Shown: one piece after another, positions 15,200-23,797 of the stretch
Layout of the letters: each line of letters opens with the position of its first letter
Position numbering within the stretch: position 1 is the first letter of the stretch
Source of the DNA: CAZAOY01 sp964486925
Lineage (GTDB): Bacteria; Bacillota; Clostridia; Oscillospirales; Ruminococcaceae
DNA: 23,867 nt
Direction: 5' to 3'
Assembly: GCA_964486925.1 (NCBI GenBank)
Contig: CAZAOY010000040.1
Span: 1 to 23,867 of the forward strand
Made by a program: the position numbers and the translations under genes
The notes under the pieces: generated by a model
Database searches by the model: none
Seen by the model: the letters and a program-made list of their open reading frames with translations, nothing else
Told to the model about the DNA's origin: nothing

Positions 15200-15235
15200 T
15201 AAAACTATATGTATAACTATTTGTATAACTATATA
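15200..15235 (+). repeat. Three 12-bp tandem repeats downstream of the XRE promoter
   Basis: The units TAAAACTATATG, TATAACTATTTG and TATAACTATATA lie head to tail at 15200-15211, 15212-15223 and 15224-15235. They fall just downstream of the predicted transcription start, a usual place for a self-repressing HTH protein to bind. They could also be chance AT-rich periodicity. Confidence 0.5.
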
Positions 15236-15312
15236 CTAATTTTTTATGGCTATTGTGAACAACTGTCCATACCGATAACTTTTTTTATACACTATCCTTG
15301 GAGGAACTATAG

Positions 15313-16005
15313 ATGTCATCACCAATTTCACGAACGTTAATACAGCTTAGAAAAGAGAATAATTTAAGTCAAAAAGAGGTTGCAACAGACCTTGGCGTTT
15401 CTCAAGCCCTTTTATCACATTATGAGAAGGGGATTCGTGAGTGTGGTTTAGAGTTTTTGGTTAAGGTCGCAAACTACTACGATGTTTCTTGCGACTTTCT
15501 GTTAGGGAGATCACCCGAAAAGAATGGTACAGTTATCGACGGTATGTCGTTAAAGGAGATTAGCACGGATAACAGCAAAAATGATGGCGGGATTAACAAC
15601 GCTTTTTTAATTCAGAAAAAGCTTATAGTAAACTCGCTTCATATAATATTTGATGTGTTAGGTAAGATCGGAAGCTCTGCAATCTCTAATAGGATTATCA
15701 CCATGATAAGCCTGTCACTCTATAGGGTGGTTAGGATTATTGGGCTTACTAATAAAAACAGCCAAGCGCAGATGTTTGCTTATAAGTATGATATGGGTGC
15801 GGCTAAAGCGGCGGCTATCGCAGGGATATACGAGGCGGAAGCGATTGATGAGGCTGTGGCAATAGCTAATAACAAGGTTCGAGAGGTGGATTTTGTGCTA
15901 AACGAAGAAACGTTAGCCAGAGAGTACCCCGAGTTTAAAACCTCAATCCTAAACCTGATTAAATCCAGTGAGGACAGCATGGATGTTATCAAAAAACCAA
16001 AGTAG
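15313..16005 (+). CDS. XRE-family transcriptional regulator with C-terminal helical domain
   Basis: A 230-residue protein. Residues 8-62 are a Cro/CI-type helix-turn-helix: TLIQLRKENNLSQKEVATDLG, then VSQALLSHYEKGIRECGLE, ending FLLGRSP. Residues 63-90 look like a linker. Residues 90-225 are mostly helical, with an Ala-rich stretch (YDMGAAKAAAIAGIYEAEAIDEA), and match no sensory domain I can name. The ATG follows TTGGAGGA. It stands alone between terminators, with operator-like repeats upstream, so autoregulation is likely. No phage genes are around it, so it is probably a resident chromosomal regulator. Confidence 0.9.
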   Translation: MSSPISRTLIQLRKENNLSQKEVATDLGVSQALLSHYEKGIRECGLEFLVKVANYYDVSCDFLLGRSPEKNGTVIDGMSLKEISTDNSKNDGGINNAFLIQKKLIVNSLHIIFDVLGKIGSSAISNRIITMISLSLYRVVRIIGLTNKNSQAQMFAYKYDMGAAKAAAIAGIYEAEAIDEAVAIANNKVREVDFVLNEETLAREYPEFKTSILNLIKSSEDSMDVIKKPK

Positions 16006-16042
16006 CCGACATTAAAGTTAGGTTACAGGTGTATTAGATAAA

Positions 16043-16076
16043 CTGTGTAAACCCTAAGTTTTTAGGGTTTACGCAG
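16043..16076. terminator. Stem-loop between XRE and symporter genes
   Basis: An 11-bp perfect stem (16047-16057 with 16062-16072) extends to 15 bp with one wobble pair, around a 4-nt loop. It lies between convergent genes and is the only candidate terminator for both, although neither side has a long T-run. Confidence 0.7.
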
Positions 16077-16091
16077 GTGCTGATGATAGCA

Positions 16092-17408
16092 CTATTCATC
16101 CTTCTTTAATGTAAAGAGCAGTAGCGCTATTATATTAGGGATTAGCATTAGACCGTTGAACAGATCGCTAAATCCCCAAACAAATGCGTTAGACAGCCCA
16201 CAACCTATATAGGTAATAATAATAAATAGAATCTTATACAATAATACCACATTTCTAGACTTCGACAGATATAAAACCGCCGTCTGACCGTAGTAGCTCC
16301 AGCTTACCATTGAGGATATTGCAAAGAACAGTAGTGATACAGCCAGAAAATACTTGGTAAACTCCCCAAAGTATACACTAAACGCGGTTATAGTTAGAGT
16401 GGTTTCGGTAGCGAGTATAACATCCACATCCGATAGGATTATTACAAAGGCGGTAAGACTGCACATAACGATGGTGTCAAAGAATACCTCAAATATTCCC
16501 CATAAACCCTGTTTATGTGGGGATTTTTCATTTGAGGCGGCATGAACGATTGGTGCTGAACCTAACCCCGCTTCGTTGGTGAATACCCCTTTAGCAAACC
16601 CCATCTTTATAGCGCTCGCAAAGGTATACCCTACAACCCCTCCAACAGCAGGCTTTATAGCACCCTCTGGATTAAAAGCGCTACTTATGATTATGTAAAA
16701 AACCTCGCTAATTCGGTTAATGTTAAGCAAAACAATGGTTACACAGCCGATTATATAAAACAAAGCCATAATCGGGGTGATAATCTCGGTAAACCCTGTA
16801 ATACGCTTGATTCCCCCGATAATCACAAACCCGATTATCACGGTAAGCAGTAGCGGAATAACCCCAGAGAGCCTGTCGGTGACCAGCTCCACCGCACCCT
16901 TTACCGCTACAGTTTGAACCATATTCCCGATACCAAAGCTCGCAAGGATACAAAACACGCAGAAAAAACAGGATAGTAACGGCTTGTTTAGCCCGCTATC
17001 CATATAGTACATCGGCCCGCCAATATTCTCACCAGTTTTGGTGGTTTTACGATACTGCACAGACTTGTAGATTTCGTAATACTTGGTCGCCATCCCAAAG
17101 AAAGCGCTAACCCACATCCAGAATATCGAGCCAACCCCGCCAAGCATTATGGCGGCGGCAACCCCCACAATGTTACCTGTCCCAATAGTCCCAGAAAGCG
17201 CCGCTGTAGCGACCTGCCACCCCGAAACCGAGGCTTTATCCTTCTTCTTTTTAAAGATACCATAACAGGTATGGGTTATCATCTCCTTAAAACAGCGCAC
17301 CTGTACAAACCTAGTTTTAAAGCTAATTACAATCCCCACAAAGGTGAGTATTACCACCACAATAGGCCCTGTAAGGAAGGAATTTATATAGTTAATAAAA
17401 TACTGCAT
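16092..17408 (-). CDS. AGCS-family sodium:alanine/glycine symporter
   Basis: A 438-residue integral membrane transporter that takes up alanine or glycine with sodium. The AGCS signature is clear: ATAALSGTIGTGNIVGVA, followed by GGVGSIFWMWVSAFFGMATKYYE. Later segments are also typical: GGPMYYMD, the KMGFAKGVFTNEAGLGSAPIVHAA stretch and MVSWSYYGQTA. About ten hydrophobic helices can be counted. The ATG at 17408 follows AGAGGTG; a TTG two codons upstream is rejected. It lies 146 bp beyond gpmI on the same strand, without a clear terminator between them, so read-through from the glycolytic genes is possible. No glycine riboswitch is recognised upstream. Confidence 0.95.
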   Translation of the reverse strand: MQYFINYINSFLTGPIVVVILTFVGIVISFKTRFVQVRCFKEMITHTCYGIFKKKKDKASVSGWQVATAALSGTIGTGNIVGVAAAIMLGGVGSIFWMWVSAFFGMATKYYEIYKSVQYRKTTKTGENIGGPMYYMDSGLNKPLLSCFFCVFCILASFGIGNMVQTVAVKGAVELVTDRLSGVIPLLLTVIIGFVIIGGIKRITGFTEIITPIMALFYIIGCVTIVLLNINRISEVFYIIISSAFNPEGAIKPAVGGVVGYTFASAIKMGFAKGVFTNEAGLGSAPIVHAASNEKSPHKQGLWGIFEVFFDTIVMCSLTAFVIILSDVDVILATETTLTITAFSVYFGEFTKYFLAVSLLFFAISSMVSWSYYGQTAVLYLSKSRNVVLLYKILFIIITYIGCGLSNAFVWGFSDLFNGLMLIPNIIALLLFTLKKDE

Positions 17409-17554
17409 AAACAAACACCTCTCTAGGTAATGTTTATGCAGTGATTTTTAATATATTCAGCACCTAATAAGATAGGTTATAAGCCTACACGAATGTCTTA
17501 TACAGTAAAAGTACTTATACACATTTGTGATAGTAGGGGAAAAGCTAATAGATG

Positions 17555-19066
17555 TTATGCAAGTAAGCTCTTACCATCCATCTCGCTAGGGATAGGCAGA
17601 CCCATAATATCAAGCATTGTTGGTGCTAGATCTGCAAGCTTACCGTCCGATTTAAGCTGTCTGTCAAGTCCTACTAGGATTAGCGGTACAGGGTTTGTGG
17701 TGTGAGCGGTAAATGGAGAACCATCTGGTTCGTACATCTGGTCAGCGTTACCATGGTCGGCGGTGATAAGTGCCACCCCGCCCTTAGCAAGTATTGCATC
17801 CACAGTCTTAGCTACACAGCTATCAACCGCTTCAACCGCCTTAACCGACGCGTCAAACACCCCTGTATGACCCACCATATCGCAGTTAGCGTAGTTTAGG
17901 ATAATAACATCATACTTGTCGGAGTTTACACGTTTAACCATCTCGTCGCACACTTCAAAAGCACTCATCTCTGGCTTAAGGTCGTAGGTTGCAACCTTAG
18001 GGGAGTTAATAAGCGCGCGATCCTCACCGTCAAAGCTTGCTTCAACGCCGCCGTTAAAGAAGAAGGTTACATGTGCATACTTCTCGGTTTCAGCTATACG
18101 TAGCTGGGTCTTGCCCTGTTTGCTTAGGTATTCACCAAAGGTGTTGTCAAGCGATACAGGCTTAAAGGCAACGGTAACATTTGGCATGGTTACGTCATAC
18201 TGGGTAAAGCATACGTAGTTAAGCGGTAGTCTGCCGCCCTTGCGCACAAATCCGCTGAAGTTGTCGTCAACTAAGGTTCTGGTGATCTCTCTTGCACGGT
18301 CTGGTCTAAAGTTAAAGAAGATAACGCTGTCGCCTGCTTTAATGTTAGCGTCCTTTGTGCAAACAGTAGGCTCAACAAACTCATCAGTAATGTTGTTTTC
18401 GTAGGATTTTACCATAACATCCACTGGGTCAGGGTTAAAGCAGCCATCACCGTACACCATAGCGGAGTATGCCTTCTCTACACGTTCCCAGCGGTTGTCA
18501 CGATCCATTGCGTAGTATCTTCCGTCGATAGTGGAAATCTTGCCGATACCAATTTCGCTCATCCTCGCTAAAAGCTCCTCAATAAACCCTTTACCAGAGG
18601 TAGGGGGAACATCACGTCCGTCCATAAAGCAGTGAACAAAAACATCGTTAACTCCAACCTTCTTCGCCATCTCTAGCAGTGCATAAAGGTGTCCGTTATG
18701 GCTGTGAACCCCACCATCGGAGAGTAACCCCGCAAGGTGAACCGCTTTACCGTTATCCTTAGCCGACTGCATAGACGCTAAGAGCTCTTTGTTCTCAAAG
18801 AAATCGCCGTCTTTGATAGACTTTGTTATCCTAGTTAACTCTTGATAAACCACACGACCTGCACCGATGTTAGTGTGACCAACCTCAGAGTTACCCATCT
18901 GTCCCTCTGGTAGTCCAACATCCATACCGGATGCACCGATTATTGTGTTTGGACATTCTTTAAATAGCTTATCCATATAAGGGGTGTTTGCTGCGTCTAT
19001 AGCGTTACCGTAGACAGCGTTGTTTTTGCCGTATCCGTCTAGGATTATAAGTGCTAAAGGTTTCAT
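17555..19066 (-). CDS. gpmI: Cofactor-independent 2,3-bisphosphoglycerate mutase (iPGM)
   Basis: Converts 3-phosphoglycerate to 2-phosphoglycerate through a phosphoserine intermediate, with two manganese ions. The 503-residue protein has alkaline-phosphatase-superfamily ligands in place: D10 in LIILDGYG, nucleophile S60 in GQMGNSEVGH, then DGGVHSH, FMDGRDVPPTSG, FNFRPDRAREITR, EKYAHVTFFFNGG, NYANCDMVGHTG and ITADHGNADQM. The length is normal (about 510). The ATG follows an ATGGAG ribosome binding site. It is last of the pgk-tpiA-gpmI series and 85 bp behind the hydrolase. Eno, which often follows it, is absent here. Confidence 0.97.
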   Translation of the reverse strand: MKPLALIILDGYGKNNAVYGNAIDAANTPYMDKLFKECPNTIIGASGMDVGLPEGQMGNSEVGHTNIGAGRVVYQELTRITKSIKDGDFFENKELLASMQSAKDNGKAVHLAGLLSDGGVHSHNGHLYALLEMAKKVGVNDVFVHCFMDGRDVPPTSGKGFIEELLARMSEIGIGKISTIDGRYYAMDRDNRWERVEKAYSAMVYGDGCFNPDPVDVMVKSYENNITDEFVEPTVCTKDANIKAGDSVIFFNFRPDRAREITRTLVDDNFSGFVRKGGRLPLNYVCFTQYDVTMPNVTVAFKPVSLDNTFGEYLSKQGKTQLRIAETEKYAHVTFFFNGGVEASFDGEDRALINSPKVATYDLKPEMSAFEVCDEMVKRVNSDKYDVIILNYANCDMVGHTGVFDASVKAVEAVDSCVAKTVDAILAKGGVALITADHGNADQMYEPDGSPFTAHTTNPVPLILVGLDRQLKSDGKLADLAPTMLDIMGLPIPSEMDGKSLLA

Positions 19067-19151
19067 AAATATACTCCATTTCCTTGCTTTAATGCTTTTA
19101 CTTGGGCTTGATTTTTTTACTACAAATGCAATATTTGACTAATAAAGCAAT

Positions 19152-20204
19152 CTACCCAATTAATAAGGTCTTATATGCTGTAATGCCCGATATGCGATGA
19201 TCGCCTTTAAAGATCTCGAGTTTAAATCTGTCTGATATTCCATAGGAGGAATAAAGGTCGACAACCTTGTCGGTCGTGCTGACAACAGCGTTAACTGGGA
19301 AGATAGGGTCAAGCGTGCCCGACTCTATCACCAAGGTACGAGGGAAGATTAAAGCCGCTAAAACCTCCATCTCAAAGAGATTGTACATTCCGGGAACAAA
19401 GTTACAAGAGCAGTGCTCCATAGCAAGTACACTATCCCTAAAGGTAGAGAGATATCCGCTTACTACAGCTGTCTTGACACGTGTATCAATAGCGGATAGA
19501 AATGCTGTCAGCATTCCGCCCCCCGAGATACCCATACAGACTAGGTTGTCGGAATCAATAGTTGGGATTGATGTCAGATAATCTACAACCCGCATAGCCT
19601 GATAAACCCTAATCCCCGCAAGGGTAGTCCCCATCATAGTTAGGTTAGCGGATATAATGTCACAGGAGGAATGTCCCATGGGATAACGCTTCTTATCGTA
19701 GCAAAGCCTTGTATCTCCAAAGCCAATAAGCTCCGGCACGGCAACGGTGTAACCCAACCTGCAAAGCTCTACAGGTGCTAGCCTATGATACCCGCAGTCC
19801 GAAAGTATGCCGTCGTCCACATCAAGACCTACCGCTTCTCTAGCACCAATCCCGTGTCCATGGCAGAACAAAGCTGCCCGCCCCTTATCGTTATCCTTAC
19901 TAGGACGAAGGAGATAGAGCGGGAAGGTGATACCCCCACAGTGTGTAAAGCAAAGCTTCTCCCTAGTATATCCGCCCATATCCACCGGGTCGGACAAGAG
20001 GGTAGGGGATAACGGTTTTTTGCGGTCATCATTATCTATACCGTGGATGTTTTTAATGGAAAGCGCCTCGATAAAATCCGCTCGAACTCTGCTTTGCAGT
20101 GCGGATAGAGAGGAGTCATCTAGGTTATAAAAGTCCTCGATTTTATATCGGTGACAGGTATTGTCCAGTGCGTTTTTAAGGTAGCTGTCAAACGAAAAAT
20201 CCAT
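19152..20204 (-). CDS. Alpha/beta hydrolase, acetyl-xylan-esterase/dienelactone-hydrolase-like
   Basis: A 350-residue protein without a signal peptide, so probably cytoplasmic. The fold is recognised from the oxyanion-side HGHG at 115-118, the nucleophile elbow GISGGG with S227, the acid D299 in ESGTLDPIF, and H336 in GDHRIS. An N-terminal helical extension of about 80 residues resembles the large Abhydrolase_7/AXE1 group. The substrate is unknown; an ester of a sugar or acyl group is plausible. It lies between tpiA and gpmI on the same strand, with gaps of 106 and 85 bp. It is probably transcribed with them, though nothing links it biochemically to glycolysis. It could instead be a recent insertion into that cluster. 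Confidence 0.85.
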   Translation of the reverse strand: MDFSFDSYLKNALDNTCHRYKIEDFYNLDDSSLSALQSRVRADFIEALSIKNIHGIDNDDRKKPLSPTLLSDPVDMGGYTREKLCFTHCGGITFPLYLLRPSKDNDKGRAALFCHGHGIGAREAVGLDVDDGILSDCGYHRLAPVELCRLGYTVAVPELIGFGDTRLCYDKKRYPMGHSSCDIISANLTMMGTTLAGIRVYQAMRVVDYLTSIPTIDSDNLVCMGISGGGMLTAFLSAIDTRVKTAVVSGYLSTFRDSVLAMEHCSCNFVPGMYNLFEMEVLAALIFPRTLVIESGTLDPIFPVNAVVSTTDKVVDLYSSYGISDRFKLEIFKGDHRISGITAYKTLLIG

Positions 20205-20261
20205 GCTTCTTCCTCACTTTTTGCTAAGCTTATAGTCCTGCCACACTTACCTATTCAATAT

Positions 20262-20294
20262 CATCACCCGCCGCACAATGCACGACAGGTGATG
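20262..20294 (-). other. Stem-loop between tpiA and the hydrolase gene
   Basis: CATCACC/GGTGATG (20262-20268 with 20288-20294) form a 7-bp stem around a 19-nt loop. It follows the tpiA stop on the transcribed minus strand. No T-run follows it, so it could be a processing or partial termination site within the glycolytic transcript. Confidence 0.4.
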
Positions 20295-20310
20295 GAAAAT
20301 ATCTTCCTTA

Positions 20311-21081
20311 CTAACCGTTGGTTGCCGCAGTTACAATAGTTGCAAAATCAGCCGCTTTTAAAGAAGCACCGCCGATTAGACCGCCGTCAACATCTGGTTT
20401 AGATAGTAGTGAATCAGCGTTACCCGCATTCATCGAACCACCATACTGGATGGTCATAGCGTCTGCCGCCGCTTTATCGTAAAGCTCTGCAATAACCTCT
20501 CTGATAATAGCACAAACCTCGTTTGCTTGATCATCGGTAGCGGTTTTACCTGTACCAATAGCCCAAACAGGTTCGTACGCTATAATAACCTTAGCTAGCT
20601 GTTCCTTGGTAATTCCCTGTAGCGCAATCTTAGTTTGTAGACAAACAAGCTCTTTAGTGATACCTTGTTCTCTGTCCTCTAACATCTCTCCTACACAAAG
20701 GATAGCGGTCATGTTAGCGTTAACACAAGCGGTTACACGTTTGTTTACCGTAACGTCGGTTTCATTAAAGTACTGTCTGCGTTCGCTGTGGCCGATTACA
20801 ACGTACTCAACACCCATCTCGCTTAGCATATCAGCGGAGATTTCACCGGTATATGCACCTGATTTTTCAAAATGCACATTCTGTGCGCCAACCTTTATGT
20901 TACTGCCCTTAGTCGCTTCGATAGCGGTTTCAAGATTTGTAAACGGTACGCAGATAACAACATCACAGCTAGCGTCCTTCACAACAGGGATTAGCTCAGC
21001 TATTAGCGCTTTTGCTTCAGGGCGGGTTTTATTCATCTTCCAGTTTCCTGCGATTACTGCTTTTCTAAGTGCCTTGTTCAT
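20311..21081 (-). CDS. tpiA: Triosephosphate isomerase
   Basis: Interconverts dihydroxyacetone phosphate and glyceraldehyde 3-phosphate. The 256-residue TIM barrel has N13 and K15 in AGNWKMN, H98 in VIGHSERRQYF, the catalytic E170 in AYEPVWAIGTG, and the phosphate-binding YGGSMNAGNA and GGLIGGASL loops. The length is normal. The ATG follows AAAGGAGAA at 6-7 nt. It is downstream of pgk across a 241-bp gap. A small hairpin (CTGCT/AGCAG, about 21133-21145) lies in that gap. Confidence 0.98.
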   Translation of the reverse strand: MNKALRKAVIAGNWKMNKTRPEAKALIAELIPVVKDASCDVVICVPFTNLETAIEATKGSNIKVGAQNVHFEKSGAYTGEISADMLSEMGVEYVVIGHSERRQYFNETDVTVNKRVTACVNANMTAILCVGEMLEDREQGITKELVCLQTKIALQGITKEQLAKVIIAYEPVWAIGTGKTATDDQANEVCAIIREVIAELYDKAAADAMTIQYGGSMNAGNADSLLSKPDVDGGLIGGASLKAADFATIVTAATNG

Positions 21082-21322
21082 ATTAATTCTCCTTTATTAT
21101 ATCGGTATTCAATCCTACATATGAAATTTACCCTGCTAAAAGCAGATGTACCTACAACATTTAACATTGCAAAAGTATACATTAAGCAGAAAGCAGAGTA
21201 AATTATTACTTAGGCACTTAGTGGTAGAATCTATATTAAGAAGTCCTTTCGCTATTAGCTGTAAACTTAAAAATAAAACTTACTACATTTAATTGCCCTA
21301 AGTAATTAGTTAAAACATTATA

Positions 21323-22513
21323 TTATTTTTCGTTTAGACATTCAACACCAGGAAGTGCCTTGCCTTCCATAAACTCAAGGGAAGCGCCGCCGCCTGTAGA
21401 GATATGGCTCATCTTATCCGCAAAACCTAACTTCACAACCGCCGCAACAGAGTCACCGCCGCCGATAATAGATACAGCACCGCTGTTTGCAACCGCTTCA
21501 GCTACCGCTAGAGTACCAGACGCAAATTTTTCAAACTCAAATACACCCATAGGTCCGTTCCAGATAACAGTACCCGCACCCTTAATAGCGTTGCAGAAGT
21601 GTTCAATAGTAGTAGGACCGATATCCATACCCATCCAACCGTCAGGGATTTCGTCAGACTTAATAATCTGTGAATTAGCGTTTGCGTCAAATCTATCAGC
21701 AATCATGTTATCTTCTGGGATTAGGAAGTTAATGCCCTTAGCTTCAGCCTTAGCCATAATTTCTTTAGCAAGCTCAACCTTATCATCTTCGCAGATAGAT
21801 TCACCGATCTGATGACCAAGTGCTTTCATAAAGGTGTAAGCCATACCACCGCCGATAATTAGTGTTTCAACCTTATCGATAAGGTTGGTGATAACACCGA
21901 TTTTATCAGAAACCTTAGCACCACCAAGGATCGCAACAAACGGTCTTTTAGGATCTTCTAAAGCACCGCCGATAAATGCGATCTCTTTTTGCATTAGATA
22001 TCCGCATACAGCAGGAAGATATGCCGCAACACCGGCAGTTGAAGCATGTGCTCTATGAGCCGCACCAAACGCATCGTTTACATAGATTTCAGCAAGGGAA
22101 GCAAGCTCTTTTGCAAAAGCAGGATCGTTCTTCTTCTCTTCCTTGTGGTAACGAACGTTTTCAAGAAGCATTACATCGCCGTCTTGTAAAGAAGCCGCTA
22201 ACGCTTTAGCATCTTCACCGATAACGTCTTTAGCCATCTTAACAGGCTTGTTTAAAAGCTCGCTTAATCTAACAGCTACAGGAGCTAGAGAGAACTCAGG
22301 TTCAAAACCTTCTTTAGGACGTCCTAGATGAGAGCAAAGGATAACCCTTGCGTTATGCTCGATTAGGTATTTAATTGTAGGAAGTGCCGCCACAATCCTC
22401 TTATCATTAGAGATAACTCCGTCTTTAAGCGGTACATTAAAGTCACAACGAACCAAAACTCTTTTTCCTGATACTGAAATATCCTCGATACTCTTTTTGT
22501 TTAATGAAGCCAT
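21323..22513 (-). CDS. pgk: Phosphoglycerate kinase
   Basis: Transfers the acyl phosphate of 1,3-bisphosphoglycerate to ADP, the first ATP-forming step of glycolysis. The 396-residue protein has the signature RVLVRCDFNVPL, the SHLGRPK segment, MLLENVRYHKEE, the hinge region AILGGAKVSDKI, the WNGPMGVFE segment and the C-terminal GGGDSVAAV and STGGGASLEF motifs. GAAAGGATG lies 6-7 nt upstream of the ATG at 22513; a TTG at 22531 lies within that region and is rejected. A promoter is visible upstream. It heads the pgk-tpiA-hydrolase-gpmI series; gap is not adjacent, since DegV lies upstream. Confidence 0.98.
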   Translation of the reverse strand: MASLNKKSIEDISVSGKRVLVRCDFNVPLKDGVISNDKRIVAALPTIKYLIEHNARVILCSHLGRPKEGFEPEFSLAPVAVRLSELLNKPVKMAKDVIGEDAKALAASLQDGDVMLLENVRYHKEEKKNDPAFAKELASLAEIYVNDAFGAAHRAHASTAGVAAYLPAVCGYLMQKEIAFIGGALEDPKRPFVAILGGAKVSDKIGVITNLIDKVETLIIGGGMAYTFMKALGHQIGESICEDDKVELAKEIMAKAEAKGINFLIPEDNMIADRFDANANSQIIKSDEIPDGWMGMDIGPTTIEHFCNAIKGAGTVIWNGPMGVFEFEKFASGTLAVAEAVANSGAVSIIGGGDSVAAVVKLGFADKMSHISTGGGASLEFMEGKALPGVECLNEK

Positions 22514-22572
22514 GATTAAACATCCTTTCAAAACTTAATTAATGCTATTAATATTTTATTACCATATTATAT

Positions 22573-22601
22573 ATTGTATAATAAAAATGCTTATTTTGCA
22601 A
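22573..22601 (-). promoter_or_regulatory. Promoter of pgk
   Basis: On the minus strand TTGCAA (22601-22596) and TACAAT (22578-22573) are 17 bp apart, giving a leader of about 50-55 nt before the pgk start. It is the only good match in the 260-bp gap between pgk and the DegV gene. Confidence 0.7.
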
Positions 22602-22773
22602 TAGTTTAAGACAAATATTAGCAAAACAACAAAATTTACCTATACCCGCTAACCTTTTCAATACAAAATGACTATATAGAGTTTGACAATTACAAATGCA
22701 ATAGAAAACCACCCACCATACTATTCAGTATTAAGCGTAGCGTATAGGTATCTAAGGGATATTAAAGTCAGCA

Positions 22774-23661
22774 TTATCCTTTAGGCTTTCGGTTGTTACC
22801 CTTTATAACAATACCCGAAACCAAAGGACCCGAATTAATGCAGATAGCCGCCCCGATTTTGTATGCGTCGGCAGGTTTTGCGCCAAACTCCTTGGTTGCC
22901 TTAGCATATAATAGGTCATAGTCGGTGGTGATACGTGACTTTACTAAGCAATAGTCTGAATCGGGTGTCTTGTGGGCAACCGCACTCTTTAGCAGTGCAG
23001 GGACAATGGACTTATCGCCCCGCACCTTTTGGATAATATTCATATCTCCATCGATAATATGGATAATCGGACGAAGCCCTAAAAGCTCCCCTACAAAGGC
23101 GGAAGCACAGCTAATCCTACCGGATTTTTTAGCATACTGGAGTGTATAAGGCGCAAAGAATACCTCCACAGAGTTAAACCAGTCGTCAAGGTAATCTAAC
23201 ACCGACTCTAAAGCCTCGCCCTTAGAGATCATCTTTGCCGCCTCTACTACAGGATAACCGTAGGCTATTGTGTAGGTTTTGGAGTCGATAATATGGATGT
23301 TAAGCTCGTCCCTTGCGTGGGGAAGCTCGGTGTAAAACATCTCCTTTGCCATTATAGCGGCATTGTAGGTGTTAGATCCCTTTGAGTTTATCGATACATA
23401 GATAAGCTCCTTGTACCCCTTCTTATACTGGCGCTTGTACTCCTCGCAAAACCTAAACGGGGTTATCTGGGAGGTGGTAGGGAGTGACTGTGCACCCTCG
23501 AGCATATCATAAAAGCGTTCGGCATCAAAGTCGATACGCTCCATATATGAAACGTTGTCCACAGTGACAGGGAAGGATAGTATCTTTATATTAAGCTCCT
23601 TCTCAATGTTGTATGGGATATCACTGGCGGAGTCGGTCATTATTCTAATCTTTGGGCTCAT
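22774..23661 (-). CDS. DegV family fatty-acid-binding protein
   Basis: A 295-residue protein of the DegV (FakB-like) family, which binds a fatty acid and in several Firmicutes presents it to a fatty acid kinase. The N-terminus has the usual IMTDSASDIP. The PTTSQITP loop and the INSKGSNTYNAA segment supply the Ser/Thr residues near the carboxylate. The C-terminal GAAICINSGPLVSGIVIKG corresponds to the family's H-(T/S)-GPG segment, but with Asn in place of His and Leu for the last Gly. AAAGGA sits 7 nt before the ATG at 23661, favouring it over an ATG two codons upstream. No FakA-type kinase gene is adjacent. No clear terminator is seen before pgk. Confidence 0.92.
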   Translation of the reverse strand: MSPKIRIMTDSASDIPYNIEKELNIKILSFPVTVDNVSYMERIDFDAERFYDMLEGAQSLPTTSQITPFRFCEEYKRQYKKGYKELIYVSINSKGSNTYNAAIMAKEMFYTELPHARDELNIHIIDSKTYTIAYGYPVVEAAKMISKGEALESVLDYLDDWFNSVEVFFAPYTLQYAKKSGRISCASAFVGELLGLRPIIHIIDGDMNIIQKVRGDKSIVPALLKSAVAHKTPDSDYCLVKSRITTDYDLLYAKATKEFGAKPADAYKIGAAICINSGPLVSGIVIKGNNRKPKG

Positions 23662-23797
23662 AAGCATGTCCTTTCGTAAGATATTGTAATATATTAAGCG
23701 GTAGCTTGTTACTTTGTAGTAATTTGTTGTTTAGTGATATAGCTTTCTGCGCATATAATATTAATATGTGTACTTAACCTATTTACAGAAGACAAAT

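Larger units (their letters stand above)
14990..15312. other. Intergenic region between chemotaxis receptor and XRE regulator
   Basis: This 323-bp region contains the receptor terminator (15017-15042), about 110 bp of AT-rich sequence in which I see nothing, and then the XRE promoter with an inverted repeat and three tandem repeats (listed separately). No small gene is evident. Confidence 0.6.

Noticed and set aside
15313..16005. XRE regulator as a prophage remnant
   Set aside because: It is alone, flanked by host genes, with no integrase, attachment repeats or other phage genes.
17415..17554. Glycine riboswitch before the alanine/glycine symporter
   Set aside because: No conserved glycine-riboswitch core or tandem aptamer pairing could be seen in this 140-bp gap.
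20606..21124. A 172-codon open frame on the plus strand across tpiA
   Set aside because: It is antisense to tpiA, whose motifs are complete; no family features or ribosome binding site support it.
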